NCBI GenBank assembly: GCA_963576565.1
Contig: OY755038.1
Coordinates: forward strand, 139,076,989 to 139,140,988
DNA: 64,000 nt
Source: Aspidapion aeneum
Taxonomy: Eukaryota > Arthropoda > Insecta > Coleoptera > Brentidae
Direction: 5' to 3'
Shown here piece after piece: positions 43,349 through 53,544 of this stretch. The notes beneath the pieces are model-generated. The model searched no databases. It saw only the letters and a program-made list of their open reading frames with translations, and was not told the origin of the DNA. Positions within the stretch are counted from its first letter, which is position 1. Each line of letters starts with the position of its first letter. A program made the translations under genes and the position numbers.

Positions 43349-45870
43349 ATGTTGTTAAATATTTGCTCAGTAAGGCACAAAGTAAATGAACTCTCTTTAC
43401 TTTTTAAAGATTTACAGATCCCAAAAATTGTTGTTTTAACTGAACATCATTTAAAATTTACCGAACCGTTCTACTTACAGAACTATAGTGTTGTATCAAG
43501 ATTTTTACGTCAGCAGTTCAAGCGTGGTGGTACTTTGATAATGGTTGATAAAGACCGTTTTGATAACCTACTTAAGGAATTTTTTTTTAATTTTCACTTG
43601 TCTACTGTAAAAAACTAAACCTTTATATTATAGGCATTTATAGATCTCCACATGTAAACAAAAACGTGTTTCTTAAAAAAATTGAGTCTCTTTTGTTTGA
43701 AATATCTAGTGGTGCCAATTTAGTTGTTTCGGGTGATTTCAGTATTGACTTCCTTAAGACATCTAGTCATGGCTTTCAGCAAATATCCCAAATTTTAAGC
43801 TTAAATAATCTTATTTTACATGTGAACAAAGCAACCAGATACACTAAAAAATCGCCAACCGGTATCGATTATATCTGCTCTAGGTTTGAAGCGACTCAAG
43901 TAAATTGTAATATTTTTCACACAGATCTTTCAGACCACGAAGGAATTACCATTAATTTGAAGGTACCTTGCATTGTAAAGCAAATATCCAAACGTGGTAG
44001 ATGTTTTCCAAAGAACAATTATAGGAAGTTTCAATTATTGTGTCAGCAAACTGATTGGAGTTTCATTATCTGAAGATCCTATACGGCACTTCCACTGGAT
44101 GTTATCTAATAAGTTTGAAACAGCTTTTCCAATAATAAATCTCACGCAAAGGCGTAAGAAACCTTAGTACTCAAAAGGTCTTTTATTGTCGAGTAAAAAT
44201 CTGCGATCACTTCATTACATTAAAAAAGCTATTGATGTTCCTGTTTCATTTACTACCTACTTCCACAAATATCGACAAATATTTAGAACATTACTTAAAA
44301 ATGCAAAGCGACTCTACTTTCAAAATAGGATAAGAGAATCTTCAAATAAAAATAAAGAAACTTGGCATATTGTGAATAAGCTTAGGGGAAAATTTTCTTA
44401 CCAAACCGGTGATTCCAGTAATCTAAAACCTGAGGAACTTAACACATTTTATTGCTCAATTGCTGGAAATCTATCAAGCAAAATAACTAAGTCATTGGAT
44501 CCAACCACATATCTGAATCACATAACTGTGTCTAAATTCTTTTCATTTGAGCCAATTAGCGCCGAAGAACTCGAATATACTTTTTACATATTAAAAAATA
44601 AAAAATCATCAGGTTACGATAAGTTGTCACTTAAACTCTTCCTTTATTTCCCAGCTGACGCACTTGATGCTTTAGCATTTGGTATCAATAACTTCTTTAA
44701 ATCTGGATCTTTCCCAGACTTTCTAAAAAAGCTATTATCATTCCTCTTTATAAGGGCGGAGACAGAGATACTCCTTCAAGTTATCGGCCAATATCTCTTC
44801 TCCCAACGTTATCTAAAATAATAGAAAAGATAGTTCAGTGTCGAGTAGAGTTCTATCTAAAATCTGAAAATCTTTTGTCTGATAGGCAGTTTGGGTTCCG
44901 AGCCTCTAGAAACACCGGTGATGCTATATTTGTTTCCTGGAGAACCTTTTTCTTGCATTAAATGCAGGAGAAAAATGTGCAGCAGTGTTCTGTGATCTGT
45001 CAAAGGCATTTGACTGTGTTGATCATGGAATACTGCGGCACAAAATAAAATTCTATGGTTTTAGGGGAACTGAATTAAAATGGTTTTCCTCAATGCTGGA
45101 GGGAAGAACACAGAGTGTGCAGCTAAAACATATTTTATCTGCTGAGCAGCCAATTGATACCGGTGTTCCACAGGGTTCTGTTCTCGGTCCTCTCCTGTTT
45201 CGAATGTATATCGAGAATCTACTTCGATTAGATATTTCTAGCGATTTTGTTGTTTTTTGTGACGATGTGTCCCTGAAGTGAAGTGGTACTGATGCTGACC
45301 AGCTAACCGAGACTGTCCAGATAGATATGCATAAAATAAAGCAGTGGTGCGATGCAAACCGTTTAAGTTTTAATGTTAATAAAACAAAAATCTTGCACTT
45401 CAAATGCACTTTGGGAGATATTTTGCTGGAAAACCAACTTTTAGAGAGCCCCAATGAGAATAAGTTTCTAGGAGTTTTTATTGACAGCGATCTGAAATTT
45501 AAGAAGCACGTTGATAACTTATGCAGTAAACTGTCATCTACTTGTTATGCTTTGAGGGTTATTTCGGACAGTCTTGGACTGGCAGTTGGTAAAACATGTT
45601 ATTTTTCTTCGGTAGAATCACACTTGCGGTATGGCATCTGCTTGTAGCCAAAACTTATTTCATGCTATTTTCAAAATTCAAAAAAGGGCAATTAGGAGTA
45701 TTTGTCGCATAAAGAGCAGAGAATCATGTCAACCGTTATTTCTTAAACATAAAATTTTAACATTACCTTCCATCTACATTCTTGAGACCGCATGCATAAT
45801 ATTCAAAAAATATCGTCACGCATTGCAGAACATCGGAAGATACAGCAGTAGACGAATATTTCAATTATAG
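43349..45870 (+). pseudogene. CR1-like LINE ORF2: endonuclease and RT
   Basis: The endonuclease begins LLNICSVRHKVNELSLLF, with the catalytic-Glu block as LTEHHLK (normally TET-like). After a frameshift near 43620 come GIYRSPHVNKN, VVSGDFSIDFL (GDFN block) and LSDHEGITI (SDH block). RT: SSGYDKLSLKLFL, a frameshift near 44730, SYRPISLLPTLSKIIEKIVQ, VFCDLSKAFDCVDHGILR (motif A) and DTGVPQGSVLGPLLF. The catalytic box reads FCDD (45257-45268) instead of F/YADD. KFLGVFIDSDLKFKKHVDNL and a C-terminal region (SICRIKSRESCQPLF) follow. There are at least five stops or frameshifts. It lies in the same orientation as ORF1. Confidence 0.88.
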
Positions 45871-46532
45871 TTACCACCACGCTCTGAACTTGTGAAAAAA
45901 TCAGTAATATATCAGGGAAAAAATATTTTTAATAAACTTCCACCTTCAACTAGGGAATTAAAGTGTGAAAAAAAGTTTAGAAAAAAAGTAAAAAGGTTTC
46001 TGGTAGCAAAGGCTTATTATAGTATTGACGAATTTTTGAATAACACGTGAGGACTGAGTTATTTGACAAATTATTATTGTTAGATTGTTATAGTTGTAGG
46101 ATCATTCCCAATGTGTGTGTCTGTTTAGGTGCTTGTCCGTGTGTATCTAACTGATTTAAGCCTCAGAGAGTGTATTTGTGATATTTACTTGTGATTTGAT
46201 AACTTTTTTTAAAACCAATTTATGACTAACTCCTGTAAGTCTTTAATTATATATTTAATTATTTTTAATTTTATTTTTATTACCTAGTATTAATATTTTA
46301 ACAATGTAATTTTGTCGGACAAATTTTAGTATTACTAGAATGATAGCACTCTCAGTTTTGTTTTTCTTGTCTTAATTGTTTTTTATTTGTCAGCGTTAAA
46401 AGTATTCATAATTGTAGGCAGTGACGTATTTATATACTGCTTTATAGATATAGTTAGCTAAGAAAAATTATTTGATTAATTAGCATGGCTTTTGTCATAG
46501 AATACTGTGTATTTTAGCACTAATAAAGCTAC
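45871..46532 (+). other. CR1-like LINE C-terminal remnant and 3' UTR
   Basis: To about 46050 a shifted frame still gives FNKLPPSTRELKCEKKFRKK, the usual LINE C-terminus. From there on it is A/T-rich 3' UTR without genes. Confidence 0.6.
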
Positions 46533-46558
46533 TTTTTGATTTGATTTGATTTGATTTG
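46533..46558 (+). repeat. (GATTT)n terminal microsatellite of the LINE
   Basis: Four to five GATTT units mark the 3' end of the CR1-like element. The following GGAGAGAAAG belongs to the interrupted RTE element. Confidence 0.75.
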
Positions 46559-49085
46559 GAGAGAAAGAGACCTAAAAATAAATAATGGTTTTTTTAAACA
46601 TAAGGATATTCATCGATATACCTGGATTCAGCCAACAACAAATCTTAAATCAATCATTGATTATGCTATAGGTGGACAACCCTCGGAATTAAAGTGGTAT
46701 TAAAAATATTATATCCTTTAAGAAAAACAAATAGGGACAAAAATTTTGGAGAAAATGAAAACCTAGAATGCATTAAAGACAATCAAAAATACAACTCAAG
46801 AAGTCTAGAAATCGAAAGTACGCAAAGATTGTATCAGAAACGATTAGATGAATAATAAAAACAGAACACTCATTTAAAGAGATATATACAATCATAATAA
46901 AAAGCTTCAAAGAAGCAAGCAAAGAAGCTGTTGGATACCAAGATAATAGACATAACAATAAGATGTGGTGGACGGAGGAAATACAGGAAATGGTCAAGGA
47001 GAAAAAAACGCACATAATTGAAATGGCTCAGTTCTAAGGAGCAGAGACCTAGAAATCTACAGGGACACCAGAAGACAGCTAAGAAATTTGATACGAGCAG
47101 AAAAAATGAAATGTTTTAGCGCAAATGCCAGGATATAAATACACATGTAGGAGGTAAGCAGAGTTATGAAGTATGCAAATTCATTTCTACAGTAAAAAAC
47201 CCAACGAAAAAAGCGTAAACATCCAGATCATCAAACCAGAACAATAGACAGAACACTACAAGGGACTGCTGCAGGAAACGAGACCCAAATATCTGTCAGC
47301 CTCTCCGAGGAGAGACATAGAAGTACATGGAGAGTAATCATCGAAAAAGAAATGATAAAGAATAATATTAAAAAGCTTAAATCCGAAAAAGCTAGCGGAT
47401 CTGGGGAAATATACTGTTACGGGTTCACAACGACAAATTAAAACTCGCAATTGTTGAAAACGATACGTCAATTTATTTCGACAAATTATGTACAAAAACA
47501 CGCACTTAAACTGACTAATAATTCGCTGATATATATCTCACGACCACTACAGTACGTTATCTGTGACTGACTGACTGGTGCACGACCCCGGCCCTATATA
47601 TAGGATCGTCCATCTCTCTCGAACTTTCCGGCAGCGTTCGACGTCCGGAAAGTTCTCGTATTATTTGGACCGCAAGTCACAGATAATGCAACTAAAACCT
47701 AGACTAAGAATACAACCTTAAGATAAATCAACCTAATACTACACTAAACCTAAATAAATTCCAATTATAAAATTTAAATAACTTAAATTTGTAACAATAC
47801 GCTGAAATGCTCAAATATGGATCAGAGAAACTACTAGAAAATCTCACGTATATTATCAATAAATGCATAAACGGACAGTACCTGATGATTGGAAAATTGC
47901 ATTCATATCCTAAATACATAAAAAAGGAAACAAGCTGGATTGCAACAATTACAGAGGACTTTCAGTAACCGGTACTCTAAGTAGATTGTACGGTAGGATT
48001 CTTAGAAGTCTAATAGAGAATGCTTTTCATGAACAAGAAGAAGAAGAGCAAAGTGGGTTTCGTGCAGGCAGATCTTGTAGTGATAATGTTTTTTGTCTTA
48101 AACAAGTAATTGAGAAATATAGAGACTCATGTGACCTTTGTGGACCTACAAAAAGCATATGATACCGTTCCAGTAGAAAAATTATGGACAGTGTTAGAGC
48201 AAACTAATATTAATCATACATACATAAAAGCGATAAATAAACTGTACAAAGTGTCAAAATTAATTATTAATTAATCAAAATAAAAATAAAATTGGAAATC
48301 GACTTTCAAAAGAATTTCTGGTAACGAAAGGCTTAAGACAGGGATGTTGTATCTCTCCAACTCTTTTTAAAATATATATCGCAGTAGCTCTAAAAAACTG
48401 GAAAAGTAATTGTGGCTAATAATAAAGAAGACATCGAGTATATGATGATGAAAGTTAACGGAAGAATACCAAAAGTGGGGATTAACAGTGAACGTGGACA
48501 AGACACAGTACTTATGTATTGGAAACGAATCCAGTGAGTTAGAACTAGACAATGGACAAACAATATCTTACAATATAAGACAGGAACAGACGGTAAAGAA
48601 CTGGAAAAAATAATAGTAAAAGCAAAAAAGGTTATTGGATGTCTTAACAGTACTTTGTGGAGCAAAGAGATAAAAAAGAATGTAAAATTTAATGAATATA
48701 TAATATGAAACAATGGTGAAAAGCACGCTGTTGTATGAAATAGAGACTTGTCGCGTAACAGTTTTCAAAAACAAAACAAAAATGGAAAATGTCGAAATGG
48801 ATGCAATAAGAAGATCAATGAGAATATCTAGAATATATCACATGAGAAATGAGATCATAAAAGAAAGAATGTACAACGGATAAACAACGAAAGATTACCA
48901 AAGCAGGTCCTAGAATGGCAACCAATAGGGCGCAGAAAAAGAAGGCGCCCTAAACTAGAATGGCAACAGTCAACCCAAAGATCAATGAGTCAAAAAACAT
49001 GACAGAAGAAGATTGTCAGGACCGAAGGAGGTAGAGAATAGACGTCGGACAACATAGAAAAACGTTCTAAACCGACTTAGTAGTA
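46556..49085 (+). pseudogene. RTE-type LINE: endonuclease end, RT and C-terminus
   Basis: The endonuclease end reads DLKINNGFFKHKDIHRYTW. It is followed by a linker with many stops, then IKKLKSEKASGSGEIY, after which a solo LTR intervenes. AEMLKYGSEKLLENLTYIIN then continues in frame. RT pieces follow: CNNYRGLSVTGTLSRLYGRI, EQSGFRAGRSCSDNVFCLKQ and GCCISPTLFKIYIAVALKNW. About 90 bp with the FADD catalytic box is deleted: ALKNWK is fused to sequence equal to VIVANNKED at 48400. The C-terminal LPKQVLEWQPIGRRKRRRPK and a degenerate (TAG)n end near 49085. It has many stops and is long dead. Confidence 0.85.
47415..47796 (-). repeat. Solo LTR of a gypsy family related to the large element
   Basis: On the minus strand it begins TGTTACAAATTTAAG and ends ACCCGTAACA, like the LTRs at 17335 and 42786. 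It differs in the middle. Both flanks read ATAC (47411-47414 and 47797-47800). Removing it with one ATAC joins the RTE frame (S-G-E-I-Y-A-E-M-L-K). It arose by recombination between two LTRs. Confidence 0.9.
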
Positions 49086-49109
49086 TGTCCAACAAATTCC
49101 AGATACAAG

Positions 49110-49265
49110 AATACCTAAATAAATAATACAGTGGAGAACAGGGAAAGAAGAAAACGTGGAAGGCCTAGAAGAAGCTGAAGAGATGGAGTAGATGAAGACA
49201 TACAAAACAGACTGGAATGATAGAAAAGGCTGGAGAGCGGGAAGACGTAGAACGTTATAAAACAA
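49110..49265 (+). pseudogene. Second LINE type, C-terminal scrap
   Basis: The reading GRPRRS-W-R-DGVDEDIQNRLE followed by KGWRAG-like and RRTL-like residues matches the C-terminal tail often seen in insect LINE ORF2 proteins. The match is short and broken; I infer a fragment of a LINE different from the neighbouring RTE copies. Confidence 0.45.
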
Positions 49266-49597
49266 AATTTATATTTATATATATAATATCATATGGTAAA
49301 TTATTAAAAAGGAGAGGGCCTATATTAGGGGCACGGTATGCCAACTTAGACTTACAAATAGGTGTGCGTAAGTTATGTGTTTGCAAATTATGTATTTCAC
49401 AGTTTCATTTAAATTGATCACAGTTTATAAAAACATACCAACAAATTTCATATAAGAACAAAGACGATACAATTAAAATATTAAAATCTTTAAAAAATTC
49501 TTTACAACTTTGAGTTGTTGGTATTCCTGCAAGTGAACGTAAACACCGTTTTTGTGCAATAAAACATCTTCAGAGAGAGTTGACGAACAGCACTTCA
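49266..49597. other. A/T-rich spacer
   Basis: No gene or structured repeat is recognisable. An (AT)-rich stretch occurs at 49270-49300. Confidence 0.4.
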
Positions 49598-49845
49598 GTT
49601 TTCTGATGACCAAGTAATTGTAGCTAATGATAAAGAAGACATAACGGAAAAATATCAAGAGGGGGTTAACAATGAACGTAGACAAGACACAGTACTTATG
49701 TATTGGAAACGAATCCAGTGAATCAGAACTAGACAATGGACAAACAATATCTCCATGCAATGAGTATGCATACTTGGGTGTCACATTTGATAAGACAGTG
49801 GAAAGGACTGTAAGGAACTGAAAAAAAGAATAGTAAAAACTAACA
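49598..49845 (+). pseudogene. RTE-type LINE fragment
   Basis: It begins within the catalytic region (the DDQVIVANDKEDI phrase) and continues through NVDKTQYLCIGNESSESELD and SPCNEYAYLGVTFDKT to the KNRIVKTNK region. It matches 2793-3215 (minus strand) and 48400-48630. It is truncated at both ends. Confidence 0.75.
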
Positions 49846-50067
49846 AAAATTTGACATTCAATCAAAACAACATAAAAAGTCAAAATAAATATTTTTTATA
49901 TTTTAATCGTTTAAAACTTTATACATTTTTTTACACGTTTCCACAAGGACCGCTGAAGAGCCCTCCACAAATAACATATATTAGATCCCTCCCAAGAAAT
50001 TTATTTTTTTGAAGAAAAGAAAATAGAAAATATTATGACATAATCAAATAAAATTTGAAAATATCCA

Positions 50068-52080
50068 ATGAATTTTAAAAGAATTCCCATAGTCGGAGAT
50101 GGAAATTGCCTTTTTCGTGCCGTAAGCCAATATCTATTTTGTTCCCAAGATAATCATTTTCAAATAAGAAAAAAATGCTGTTGATTTTATTAAAACTAAC
50201 TGGAAAATAATTGAAAATTTTGTTTCAATCAACAACAAAAACGAATACTGTTTCAATATGAGTCAACTTTCAAGTTATGGGACTGCTACAGAATGTAAGG
50301 CGCATTCTGAATTTTACAAAATAGACTTTTTGATTTATATAGTAGACAACGTAAAGAAAGAAGAAGTTATGTTCAAATTTGTTAAACCTTTAATATCATT
50401 TCATCACAACAATTTTTCAAAAATTATTCATTTACTTTTTTTTGGCAAAGCAGATTCGGGACATTTTGAACTTCTACAAGAAAATACTGACCCTTTAGAC
50501 CTTCAGATGTCAAAACCCTATCTATGCCTAAAATGTTGAAAAAATTTTAATGGATTAAAAATACATAATAAAAGAGTTCACAACAACAAAAACAAATCAA
50601 AACTTTTTCTACAAACAAATCTTTAAATTTGGAAACATCGATTAGCCAGACACCTTCAAGTTCTGTCGATAATAAGATAGAGTGTACTATATGCAATAAA
50701 TCTTTCAAAAATAATAAAGGCTTAAAGCAACATATGTCAAAAAAACATAAAAATGTCTCATCTTCAGAAAGCAACGACGACGTTTTAAATACATTTTCCA
50801 TAGATACATTTTTAAGTCATTTAAAATCATCTACCCCAATTTTAAAACGGATTCCAAAAGGCGCTAGGCCAAATATTTCAGAAGAACTTACTTCACTTCT
50901 TAAATGTTGTTATACGAAAAATGATACGGAAAGCTGGTACCATTTACTTACTTTTCCTTATGGTGCTTTGAAAGTTCTAAAAACCAATAAAAAAAAATAA
51001 AACAATGACCCTTACTTCTATTGTAAAAGAACACCTTGAAAATTGGAAAAAATCGAAAAATCTACCTATAACTTCATTTTTGGAAAGAAAAACAGAAAAA
51101 AATAAAATTTTTACGAAAACCTCAACAAATTTCTACCGAAAAAGGTGGAAAGTAAAATATCTGAAGGAGACATTCGGGGCGCAATCTGACTATTAACCTC
51201 TGAAGACAAGTTGGCACCAAAGAATAATGAAACATTGGAAATATTGAAACAAAAGCATCAAAAACATGATAGGGAACAAATCTTCAAAAATTTTAACCAA
51301 ATTAAATGTAACGTTAGTATAAATGAAACTGACATAAAAAAACCATTTTTTCATTCAGGCCGGGATCTGCAGGAGGTATCGATTCTTTAAGACCACAACA
51401 TTTAAAAGACCTGACAGGAGATGACACCAATATTTTTTGTAGTAATCTTCTTCAAGCTCTTTCACAATTTCTAAATGTTGTTCTTTCCGGATCCATTCCA
51501 GGTAGCATCGCACCAGTTTTTTATGGAGCGTCATTGTGCGCATTAAACAAAAAAGATGGTGGGATTCGTCCGATTGCAGTTGGGCTATATTTTCGTAGAT
51601 TAGCTACAAAGATTATATGCTCTTCAATTTACGAATCATTAGGATCTTTTTTTCGCCCTCATCAATTGGGATTTGGAACCAAAAGTGTATGTGAAACTAT
51701 TTCTCATGCAGTTCGTCGTTTTCTTTCCTTTAAACATTCAGCTGACAAAATTTTAATTAGCATAGATTTTTTTAATGCTTTTAATATGGTAAATCGTGAA
51801 ACCATATTAACGAGATCCAAAGAATATATTCCTGATTATTTTAATTTTATTCTCCAATGTTATAAAAACAATCCAATTTTATCTTTTGGTGACAACTTTA
51901 TTCTGTTACAAAGGGGCGTACAACAAGGGGATCCTTTGGGACCAGCTTTATTTTGTTTGGCATTACAGCCTATGATATCAAATATTAAATCTGAGATTAA
52001 CCTATGGTACCTTGATGGCTGAATCGATTTTGACAAAAACGGTGTCATTGAATGGCTACTGAACCCTAAATTAAGCTATA
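50068..52080 (+). pseudogene. LINE with N-terminal OTU protease, C2H2 finger and RT
   Basis: Starting MNFKRIPIVGDGNCLFRAVS, the first ~140 codons match an OTU cysteine protease. The D-G-N-C active-site block is present; after one frameshift near 50175, YGTATECKAHSE and SGHFELLQ (catalytic His) follow. A C2H2 finger comes next (CTICNKSFKNNKGLKQHMSK), then a domain with KRIPKGARPNISEELTSLLK. Several frameshifts lead to RT: LNKKDGGIRPIAVGLYFRRL, HQLGFGTKSVCETISHAVRR, ISIDFFNAFNMVNRETIL (motif A) and RGVQQGDPLGPALFCLALQP. The catalytic box reads WYLDG where WYLDDG is expected, losing one codon. The remainder is missing. Zinc finger plus this RT style suggests an R2/NeSL-group or related LINE; this is inference. 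Confidence 0.75.
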
Positions 52081-52139
52081 TTTTTTTAGATCGTCAGACG
52101 CCATTTTGTCACATGATGTAGGCTTTAAGGGATACAAAT

Positions 52140-52850
52140 TAACTAAAGAACACCGCACCCGTTTACATGGGCCTTATGGGAAATTTTTGGCTTGGTGGAA
52201 TTGGCTATAATTTTAATATGTTATAGTAGGATATGTAACCAAAAAAAAAATGTAAGTAAAGTTAAGTTTTTCTATGTATAGTTTTTGAGATATAAACGGC
52301 CAAAGTTCGTAAAAAGTTAAAAATACTTTTTATTTTAGCACAGATTAATAGTTTTATATAATATTTAAATAAAAAAAATATTATGGTTTTTTGGTTGCCC
52401 TCACTTTTATAGATATTAGTTATTTTATTGCAGGTATTTTTTCTAACTAAATAAAATTGACTTTAGCTGTTTTAAGCTATTTTCCGTATGACAAAAATCA
52501 ATTTGTTAAATATTTTGTAATATAATACAGCTCAAAGAATATTTTTATTATATTAAAAAAATACCAGAGCTTTTGGTTGAGTCAAAGAGTCTTCGACTTA
52601 TATAATTTTTAATATATTTTTGGAAAACGGCTCGATGAATTTTATTTAAACTTACCTGCTTATTTTTGTAACTTAGCGTCACACTAGGAAAAAAAAATAT
52701 CTTTTTCTATATCTAGTTTTGAAGATATTAATGTATGTAGCTCTAACTATTCTTATATTTACAGGACGGCGACAAAAAAAGGTATTTAACGTCCAATTTT
52801 TGCTGTACGTACCGAAACTCTAAACAAATAAGAGCCAAAACAGTAGAAAA
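52140..52850 (-). repeat. Dispersed repeat shared with 61975-63425
   Basis: AAGAACACCGCACCCGTTTA to CGTACGTACCGAAACT matches, in inverse, 62707-63425 followed by 61975-62105. The copy on the right is interrupted by a terminal-hairpin element. No coding region. It includes the phrase CTTAGCGTCACACTAGG, the empty site of that insertion. Confidence 0.75.
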
Positions 52851-53150
52851 ATAAAATATATACAGGGTGTCTCAAGAAAAAAGCGTGTTTTATTGTAGAA
52901 TTTTAATACTAATAATGGTAACAAGTAACTTCTATTCTAACTAATAAATTAGAAAATAACTAAACAAATTAACTTTTATTATAATTATCTTATACATATA
53001 CTATAACCCTCATAATTTCTATTTATATGTTTATTGATTCATATTATGTGGTCTATTTGTGGCATCCAAGACATTTTGAAGCAAACTTTGCCTGGGGTAC
53101 CTTATATGCCCCTGATGCCGAACGTATCCTGCAAACATAAGAGCAGCAGT
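52851..53150. other. Spacer without recognised features
   Basis: A/T-rich, with TACAGGGTGTCTCAAG at about 52860 that resembles a transposon end but has no partner nearby. No gene found. Confidence 0.35.
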
Positions 53151-53191
53151 TACGTGAAATTAGAGAAAGAAAAATAAGAAAAAAGTTTTCT

Positions 53192-53262
53192 GCTTCGGCC
53201 GGGGATCGAACCCGGGAACTCTTGCTATCTAGGCAAACATTCCACCACTGAACCACCGAAGC
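53192..53262 (-). tRNA. tRNA-Gly-like gene, satellite unit 1
   Basis: 71 nt fold as a cloverleaf: acceptor GCTTCGG/CCGAAGC, D arm GTTC...GAAT, anticodon stem TTTGC/GCAAG and T arm CCGGG/CCCGG with TTCGATC loop. The layout equals tRNA-Gly, but the anticodon loop reads CTAGATA, giving AGA at positions 34-36 and an unusual T at 37. This unit has one change in the variable region (AGTTC). Probably not a working tRNA. Confidence 0.55.
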
Positions 53263-53544
53263 CATACATAAATTTTTCGGAAACTTCTACCTATGCAGGC
53301 TGCGGTGTCTCAATACAAGAACGAGAGACTCTCAGGGTATTAATCCGACCAAGTCATCCAACTGATCTCTAAATTCTTCTTTCCCACTGTCAAAGGTATG
53401 ATAACTCAAATTAGACGTAAAGATCAACGTCTGAAAGCATGAGATCACCTTTTCGTGTGTTAAAATTTCTAATCGCAAATGGGCGATTTGCCAATATAAT
53501 TATCAAATACCAAATTGCAAATAATGCAAGGACCTAAAACTATA

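Larger units (their letters stand above)
13033..46555 (+). mobile_element. CR1-like LINE split by a PLE and a gypsy element
   Basis: The element has a ~490-bp 5' UTR (13033-13523), ORF1 in three pieces (13524-13740, 16153-17334, 43213-43348), ORF2 (43349-45870), a 3' UTR and a (GATTT)n terminal microsatellite ending near 46558. ORF1 and ORF2 are one base group apart (TAA then ATG at 43346-43351). Its pieces rejoin cleanly when the PLE and the gypsy element are removed at their target duplications. A pentanucleotide 3' tail rather than poly-A, together with an esterase-like ORF1, fits the CR1/L2 group. The clade name is an inference. Confidence 0.75.
12975..49085 (+). mobile_element. Outermost RTE-type LINE, split by everything between 13033 and 46555
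   Basis: The plus-strand endonuclease sequence ends at 13032 with gtgataggaccattt. The inverted sister piece continues that phrase as ...ccatttggagaggaag. At 46556 the sequence resumes with ggagagaaagagacctaaa and then encodes LKINNGFFKHKDIHRYTW, the next part of this endonuclease. The CR1-like LINE therefore inserted into this RTE copy. The right part runs to a degraded 3' end at about 49085. It contains a solo LTR at 47415-47796. Confidence 0.7.

Noticed and set aside
53053..53265. 70-codon minus-strand frame beginning MASVVQWWN
   Set aside because: It is a translation of the tRNA-like gene and its flank, not a protein gene.
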